Shown here: piece by piece, positions 57,327 to 64,000 of the stretch | Numbering within the stretch: the stretch's first letter is position 1 | How the letters are laid out: each line of letters opens with the position of its first letter | Program-made: the position numbers and the translations under genes | Notes under the pieces: generated by a model | Told to the model about the DNA's origin: nothing | What the model saw: the letters and a program-made list of their open reading frames with translations, nothing else | Databases searched by the model: none | NCBI GenBank assembly: GCA_025677815.1 | Contig: JAIXMP010000018.1 | Location: 124,001-188,000, forward strand | Source: Phascolomyces articulosus | Taxonomy: Eukaryota > Mucoromycota > Mucoromycetes > Mucorales > Lichtheimiaceae | Direction of reading: 5' to 3' | DNA length: 64,000 bases

Positions 57327-58456
57327 TAATAATAATACCCCACACCATTAGTATATAATATAGTTCTAATATCTAATTTATATCTTTTTTTTTCTCTTTC
57401 CCACTTTACAAGCATCTAAACTCACATACCTCTTTACCCTTCTTTTTCTTTCATTCACACTCACCCATCCACAACCACTGAAAATAATTCATCTGTATGC
57501 TATTTATCATTTTATATTATATCATTTTATATTATAAATATATATATCTATTTATTTACATATCCATCTCAATTTTTAATATTATCCTCTTTATATACCC
57601 ATATATTGTCCCTCATTCTGACGAGACTAATAATATAATGGAAGTAATGCTTATCTTGGAGACTATTGATATAACTAATATCAATAATCTTTTCACCAAA
57701 CAAGGATCTTTTACCAAAATCCTTGTTAGATTATTATGAGGGAGCAGATCATAATTTGTTGTCATTTCCTTCAGTAATTTTTACACAGCAAATATAAATT
57801 GTCATTCAACCTTTCCATTAAATACAAAGTATATATGACCTGTCGTTTGAATGCGCTTTTATTTTTTTATTATTATACATTTCATTTGACATCAGAGAAT
57901 GAAAAGAATATAGATGTGGTGTAGTTGGAAAGGGCTAAATAAGAAAACTATTGTACTTTCACTATTAGAAGAATATTGAAAGTTCCTCCGAAAGAGGCAT
58001 TTGATAAATGCCAAAATAAAATCCCTGGTAGACTCGCTTTACCAAGTACCTTGGGTTATGGCTGTCAATGCTTAACGGCAGTACTAGCCGTAACTGAAAA
58101 CTTATAGTTAATTTCTGCCATAGAGTTTTCTTTTTCTTTCTCGCAGTAAACGACGAATCACAACAGGTACAAAGTTAAATAAATGTTGTTTGACGATAAC
58201 AACAAAGATAATAACGGCAATGCGTTTATTAATTCATGAATACTATTTTTTTTCCTTTAAAGAATCTCAAGGGCATGCTCATATGTTGCTTCAAACGCGT
58301 GCGAAGCAAGATGAGCGTGTTCGGCGATCCATATCTTTTGATTCAAGTCCACTTCGGTTCTAGTCCTCTTTGAGTGGCAATCCATTTTGGTCGAATCATT
58401 TATGGATTAGTTTTCTGAAATTGCCCAGAGCTCAGTTGTATATGCGTTTAAAATAT

Positions 58457-58582
58457 TTTTGGTTCAAGTTTCTTTTGGTTTAACCGGTGATGCTTGAACC
58501 AAAAGGACTAGCATCAACCATGGTTTTAAATCATTTATGAACTACAACCATCAAATCTTTTTGGTTCAAATTCTTTTGATGT
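58457..58582. repeat. Inverted and direct TTTTGGTTCAA repeats
   Basis: TTTTGGTTCAAGTTTCTTTTGG at 58457 onward, GCTTGAACCAAAAGGA (inverted) near 58491, and TTTTTGGTTCAAATTCTTTTG near 58559. The arms could form a hairpin. They lie just before the dispersed repeat and may be part of the same relic. Confidence 0.5.
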
Positions 58583-58660
58583 AATCAACAACGGGCTGGT
58601 TTTCTGAACTTGTACAAAGATTAGTTGCAATCCCTAAATGATAACATCATTATTCTTCTT

Positions 58661-58902
58661 TTTGGGAATCTAAGCGATACATGACCTCTTCGTTGGTGTT
58701 TGCCGGGCTTCATGCCTTTAAAAATGACATGGCTAAGAAATATCGCTCGTAACTTTATATTATTTTAAATAATAAAAATACATTGTTGTATACAATGACA
58801 TATAAATTCATTATCATTGTTGTGGCTGTCCGTTCATATATTGATTCATGAGTGTTGCTGTTCACCAATACGTTATTAAGATGAGAAAGTTTATAAAAAG
58901 CA
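58661..58902 (+). repeat. Uninterrupted copy of the ~240-bp dispersed repeat
   Basis: Matches in reverse complement both 5479-5540 and 2580-2749, and continues without a break across the point where the Harbinger element is inserted in that copy (GCCATGTCATTT joined to TAAGAAATATCGC on the complementary strand). It has no open frame. It may be a non-autonomous element; its ends are not sharply defined. Confidence 0.8.
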
Positions 58903-59739
58903 TATACTTTTGATAATAGTCTTATGGATTACTACATTGACTGGTGAAACTAATGAAAGGGAAAACTCTGTTTTTCTAGCAGTAGTGTTTGGCACATATA
59001 AAGAGTGAACATATTTGTATTGCACGCAGAAAATAAAATGTAAGTATTATACATCACTTTATTCAAAAATTTGTATGTGCAAAATACCCCAAATTTGAAT
59101 ACGCATATTTCTTGTATATATTTCGAATATTTTTGCCTTTTCATATTCTGGATTTTTTTTTCTAAGGTGCATGGAACGGTTTTTGTCTGGTTTTTGAGTA
59201 ACATTGATAAAATGACGTTCAACTTCATGCTAAGAATACATACAAAAATATTTGTAAACACATTTTTCCCTTGTGTGCGTAATAACGGGATCAGATATAT
59301 TCCTTTGATTACAATGAATACGATGATGTTCTGACAAAAATTCAGGAACATACAAATTTATTGAATGGGCTAGGAGCTTCTTGACCTGATCTACTAAGAC
59401 CAAAAGATAAAAGACACTCATTTATTTATTACATAGACAGATCAATGTTTATTTTATCTATTATCATGAATATAACACAAATGGGGGAGGGAAAGCAATC
59501 CATTCTCTTTATACACAAACGAACACCTTCGCTTTGGAGTAATTCAAAGCAAAAAAAAATAAAATAAAAAATAAAAATCAAGTGTTGTTTCCAATTTCCT
59601 AATTAGGCTTGATTACAATTCAAATAAATAATGCACATATTGAATCGATTGGGAACCACGTTTTTTATATATATATATTTTCACACTTTTTTTTCTCTCC
59701 CGCTTCCACTCATTCCTTTCAACCCAATACACTCTCCAA

Positions 59740-62700
59740 ATGACAAGCAGTGATCCGAAACTGCGACGCCGACGCGTGGATCCAATGGATGCTGGTTCCA
59801 GTTCCCTCACTGATATAGGTGAAGAAAAAAAAAAGGTATACAGATTTATATAATTCAGTTTTATTTATTCATTCATCCTCATGAACAGCCTGGTTTTTTT
59901 TTCTTTCTAACCTAATGTTATTTTGAAATGGACACGCGCGCGTGTCTTTTTATTTTTATTTTTTGGTGTTTAAGGGTTCCTGGCGTGGCGTTCCATCAGG
60001 TCCATCGCCTATAGGTCATCGTACTGCACTTGCCATTGTCACGCTTTTAGGATGTATTACAACGTTCTACAAGATTTGGCATCCTGCTGAAGTTGTGTAA
60101 GTTTTATTTTCCCTCCTTTATCTTATCAAGATCATGGGTGTTGTTTATGTTTCTATGATATAGCAAAAAGCAAACGTTTATTTAGCGAGAGAGGGAGGGA
60201 GTAAAGAAAACAGAATTTTGAACTAAATGAAAAACACTCTCTTTACATGTATATATATACATATAGATTTGATGAAGTCCATTTTGGCAAATTTGCCGGA
60301 TTTTATTTAAAACGAACTTATTTCTTTGACGTCCATCCTCCACTTGCCAAAATGATGTTAGCAGCGGCTGGTTATTTACTTGGCTATGATGGACATTTTG
60401 ATTTTGGTACCATTGGTGATAATTATATTGAAAATAATGTACCTTATGTTGGATTACGGATGTTACCTGCTACCATGAATGTGTTATGTATCGTGCTGAT
60501 CTATAATATTATGCGTGAATCAGGGTATACCGTATTGACATGTTCTTTATCCGCCGCCATGTATTTGCTTGGTATGTCTATATTCTGTTGAAGGTGGATG
60601 GTATGGATGGATGAGAGGGGAATAATAATATACACTGGATTTAATCAACTATTTTATATCGTGTGGTTGTGGGGGAATATTATATAGATAATTCGGCTGT
60701 AGCTCAGAATCGATTGATCATGTTGGATAGTATGTTGGTGTTTTATATGCTTTCTACTGTGTATTGTTATATTCGATTCCGTAAACTCAGATATCAGTAT
60801 GTATCTCTCGCAGCCCTTGTTATAGTCTATTATATTTTTGACTAAAAAATGTATACATTGAAATGGATCATAGAGAATTTACACGAGGCTGGTGGTTTTG
60901 GCTTATTGCCACTGGTGTCACGATGGCAATGACCGTTAGGTATGTGGAATTTAATAAATGAAAATGTTACATGAAGGATATTCATGTCAATGTTATTTTT
61001 TTTAGTGTTAAAATGGTTGGGCTCTTTGTCGTGACGACCATTGGTATTTGTGTCCTTGTTGACCTATGGGGATTATTAGATATCAAGCGCGGATTAACCA
61101 TGGTATGTTGAAAAATAAGTCCATTTAGTCTCTCTGTGTGTGACCATATCGAAAAAGATCGGATCAGCTGATGCAAAAGAGGGTGGTGTTGTTTGACGTT
61201 TTTTTTAATAGAAAGAATTTATGAGACATTTTAACGCACGGGCCCTTGCGTTGATCATTATCCCAACATGTGTTTACCTATTTTGGTTTTATGTCCATTT
61301 CGCCATCTTGGATCAATCCGGCCCTGGTGATACTTTTATGAGTTCTGCATTTCAAGAAACATTAAAGAACAGTGCTATCAAGATGAAATCATTAGGTAAA
61401 AAAAATGAACAAAACAAAGAAAGGTGGGACAGGTGTTCTCTTGGACCTGATATTGATCTATCCAATTTTGATTTATTAGATATTCATTACGGAGATGAAA
61501 TTATTTTACACCATCCTGGTACTGAAGTATATTTACATTCGCATACACTCAAGTATCCATTACGTTATGATGATGGTCGCATCAGTAGTCAAGGTATGAT
61601 TCATCATTTAGGGGAGGACGAAAGCTTATTCTATGAGAGTAATATGGATCATGCAATCTAACATGAAAAAAATAGGTCAACAAGTGACAGGTGTCAAGGA
61701 AGCAGATGATAATTGTTATTGGCGTGTCAAGGCAACCAAGGACATTTCTAAAGATAAACGTACTCCTGTGCGTCATAATGATATTATTCAACTCGAACAT
61801 GTTGCCACCGGCACCAATCTTTTGACCCACGACGTCGCCTCCCCCTTGTTGGCTACCAATGAAGAAGTCACTACCATGGAACAAGGCAAACGATACAATG
61901 AAACCCTTTTCAAAGTTGTTTTGGATGATCATAATAATGGTAATATTTGGTCGACACACATGAAATCAGTCAAATTGATGCATGTGGATACCAAGGTGGC
62001 TATTTGGACTCGCGATAAAGTATTGCCTGAATGGGGACTGGGTCAACAAGATGTCAATGGAAACAAGAATACACAAGATCGTTCCAATTTTTGGATGGCT
62101 ACAGAAATTAAGGGTTTGAATGGTAAACACATCAAACGATTGGATATAGGAAGGGTCTCTGGGAGCCATGATAAATGATGGTTATAGAAAGCTCATAAAC
62201 ATGACTTTTTTTTTCTAGCTACTGAAATCAATATGAACAAGAAAAAGGAAATCAAGAAAATGTCATTTATTATGAAATTCTTTGAACTTCAAGGTCGTAT
62301 GCTTCGTCATAACTCTGGATTAACCAAACCTCATCCATATCAATCCACACCCATTACCTGGCCATTCTTGATCCGTGGTATTTCTTATTGGTCCAAGAAT
62401 GATACTCGAGAACAAATTTATATGACAGGCAATGTCTTTGGATGGTGGCTTTCCATTGGCGGTGTTGCTGTCTATGCTGGTGTGATGTTGGCAGATACAT
62501 TGGCACGAAGACGTGGTGTTGAACCTATTGATGAACGTAAATATCAAATAGATAAACAAGGGGGGGGTGATAAAAGGATATATACTTACTTTTTAATTTT
62601 TTTTGTAATCTATTTCTCTATAGCTTTACGCAATCGATTCATTTCATCAGCAGGCTTATTTTTAATTTTATGGCTTACTCATTATATTCCCTTCTTTGCC

Positions 62701-63112
62701 ATGGGACGATCTCTCTTTTTACATCATTATTTACCAGCTGCCACTTGCAATTATTTATTATTAGGCGCTGTCTTTCAATTCATGTTTATTGATGGCATTG
62801 ATTCCCCTGTTTCTCCTTTAGAAGGCACCACCAATACCAAATATCGACGATTCCATCCACTCATGATGGTGGCTACACTATCTAAGTATTCTTACTTGGC
62901 TGCCTTTTTGATTCTTTTAGGTCAATTGGGTATGTTTCTCTTTTTGTCTCCTTTAACCTATGGTACCCCTGGCATGACCGTGCAACAAGTCCTCCAACAT
63001 AAAATCCTAAGCACTTGGGATTTACAGTTTGGTAAGTTTTCAGTAGATGCATGATTATTCTTGGTGATGAAAAAACTGACCCAATCTTTTTTTTTTTTGA
63101 ATAGCAAAATAA
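59740..63112 (+). CDS. PMT2: Protein O-mannosyltransferase, PMT2 subfamily
   Basis: Transfers mannose from dolichyl-phosphate-mannose to Ser/Thr of secretory proteins in the ER lumen. The ATG at 59740 starts MTSSDPKLRRRRVDPMDAGS, followed by multiple membrane segments. The catalytic loop is FDEVHFGKFAGFYLKRTYFF then DVHPPLAKMMLAAAG, with the essential Asp-Glu pair. GYDGHFDF and IENNVPYVGLRMLPA favour the Pmt2 branch over Pmt1 or Pmt4. Luminal MIR domains follow (IHYGDEIILHHPGTEVYLHS, DNCYWRVKA, IIQLEHVATGTNLLTHDVAS). C-terminal membrane helices include FLILWLTHYIPFFAMGRSLF and LHHYLPAATCNYLLLGAVFQ. Last codons AK then TAA at 63110-63112 come from a short terminal exon after a 72-bp intron. 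About ten exons. It depends on dolichyl phosphate, the product of the Sec59-type kinase also in this window. Confidence 0.92.
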
Positions 63113-63898
63113 ACAACTCTTTAATGCATCTCCCCCATTTTGTTTTATTATTATTACTAATATTTCCATCAAAAACACTCATCCACACATCATTGATAAT
63201 CATAATAATAAAATGTTGATCATCATTATTGAATATATATAAGAAGATATATATCTATATATCTTTTAGTCTTATTATTATACAAAGGTGTTCCTCTCCC
63301 AAAGAAAAATAATATCTTGAGAAACAAAACCCAGTTACGTCAATAAAGACGCATCAACAAGTTTTTTCCTTAATAATAATTTACAGGACTTTGAAATAAA
63401 ATAAAGAAACCTCCCATCATAATAATAATGCTGCATCTGAGTCAAAGAATGAAGGAGGATGATAGATATGCATGCAGAGTAACTCTTCTTATTTTATCAA
63501 CATGTGTATATATCATCATGCATCTCCATCGTGCTTTTTCACATTGTTAAGTACATTGAAAAAACAAAAATAAGCCCAAAAATAAAATACCCTCCGTTCG
63601 TCTTTTATATCAGTTGGTGCGAATAGGATCTATATGTACGAGATGATCTTTACCAGAAATAGTTTTTGAAATATTGACAAATTGAGCAAGAAATCCATTC
63701 CATAAACGTACCGTTATTAATAAAAAAAAAAAGAAGTCTGGAGGATCGGAAAGCATGGGTTAATGTTGTTGTGTGGGAATATAAAAATCATTTTCATTTT
63801 CATTAATTTATCAACTCTATTTTCTTTATATATATATCATAATAAGGTAATCTTCTTTAATAATAATATATGAAAAAGGTGATAAGTGGTGGTGATGA
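63113..63898. other. Intergenic, AT-rich
   Basis: PMT 3' UTR and spacer between what would be convergent genes. ATATAT runs near 63235-63265 and 63825-63838. No gene seen. Confidence 0.45.
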
Positions 63899-64000
63899 TC
63901 AAATACATTCTGGACCCTTGGGATGACGGATAAGAATGGGTTCTTCTTTCCGAATGATGGATTTTTTCTTAATTCACTTATCCCGAACCTGCGATCAAAT
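63899..64000 (-). CDS. Possible 3' end of a minus-strand gene
   Basis: Reading leftward from about 63970, the frame KSIIRKEEPILIRHPKGPEC ends in Ile and TGA at 63899-63901. Composition is coding-like. The end faintly recalls the closing R-x-P-x-GP stretch of SUZ-type RNA-binding proteins, which is too weak to name it. A stop just upstream in frame implies an intron acceptor (GTGAATTAAG) or a false call; the window ends before this can be settled. Confidence 0.3.

Larger units (their letters stand above)
57327..59739. other. Intergenic with dispersed repeats
   Basis: RasGEF 3' UTR, then AT-rich sequence. A set of TTTTGGTTCAA direct and inverted motifs lies at about 58457-58582 and the 240-bp dispersed repeat at 58661-58902. 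The TATA-rich segment near 59665-59680 and pyrimidine tract at 59690-59720 probably belong to the PMT promoter. No tRNA cloverleaf was found. Confidence 0.45.

Noticed and set aside
57960..58120. Possible tRNA-like stretch (GGTAGACTCGCTTTACCAAG region)
   Set aside because: I could not build a cloverleaf with a proper T-arm GTTCRA sequence.
58950..59351. 133-codon minus frame and its plus-strand counterpart
   Set aside because: Both strands are open because of low stop density; no recognisable protein.

Overview
The window is nuclear DNA of an AT-rich filamentous fungus, most likely an early-diverging Mucoromycota (Mucorales-like) genome. Genes carry many short introns of about 50-110 bp, intergenic DNA is very AT-rich with long homopolymers and microsatellites, and the proteins are clearly fungal: Sec59, Dcp2, CPSF2, a RasGEF, a PMT2-type mannosyltransferase and COA4. 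All calls come from reading the sequence and from family knowledge; no database was searched.

Layout. 1-1.6 kb: 3' part of an unrecognised low-complexity gene (-). 2.58-5.54 kb: a PIF/Harbinger-type transposon with a decayed SANT/Myb-like gene and a frameshifted DDE transposase, sitting inside a short repeat whose uninterrupted copy lies at 58.66-58.90 kb. 6.15-6.55 kb: a divergent histone H2A (-). 6.7-9.1 kb: a broken F-box/LRR gene (-). 9.3-16.65 kb: a compact housekeeping block with dolichol kinase (-), mitochondrial release factor 1 (-) and the decapping enzyme DCP2 (+). DCP2 and the release factor diverge from a 190-bp spacer, and DCP2 holds an apparent AT-AC U12-type intron. 18.57-20.13 kb: an intact zinc alcohol dehydrogenase. 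24.78-30.41 kb: a degenerate second copy of it, split inside an intron by a 3,975-bp Mutator-like element with a 10-bp target duplication; that element carries a MULE-type transposase, a Lys/Glu-rich ORF and an OTU protease.

32.63-34.85 kb: catalase (-). 35.85-41.69 kb: a large inverted-repeat structure with arms of about 650 bp that hold decayed Tc1/mariner-like transposase sequence and a ~23-bp periodic TCGC-type motif array; a separate Tc1-like element with TA duplications is nested in it. 43.5 kb: COA4 (-), with a ~22-bp-phased TGTCGC array just upstream. 44.06-44.92 kb: another decayed IS630/Tc1 transposase. 46.73-49.61 kb: CPSF2 (+). 50.03-50.72 kb: a small very basic gene in which three consecutive 63-bp phase-0 exons each encode one 21-residue repeat. 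53.28-57.33 kb: a RasGEF (+). 59.74-63.11 kb: protein O-mannosyltransferase (+). The right edge may hold the 3' end of a minus-strand gene.

Functionally the housekeeping genes fall into ER glycosylation (Sec59 makes the dolichyl phosphate used by PMT enzymes), mRNA 3'-end processing and decapping, mitochondrial translation and cytochrome oxidase assembly, and Ras signalling. Between them are transposon-rich stretches containing at least five elements or remnants. No tRNA, rRNA or CRISPR array was recognised.
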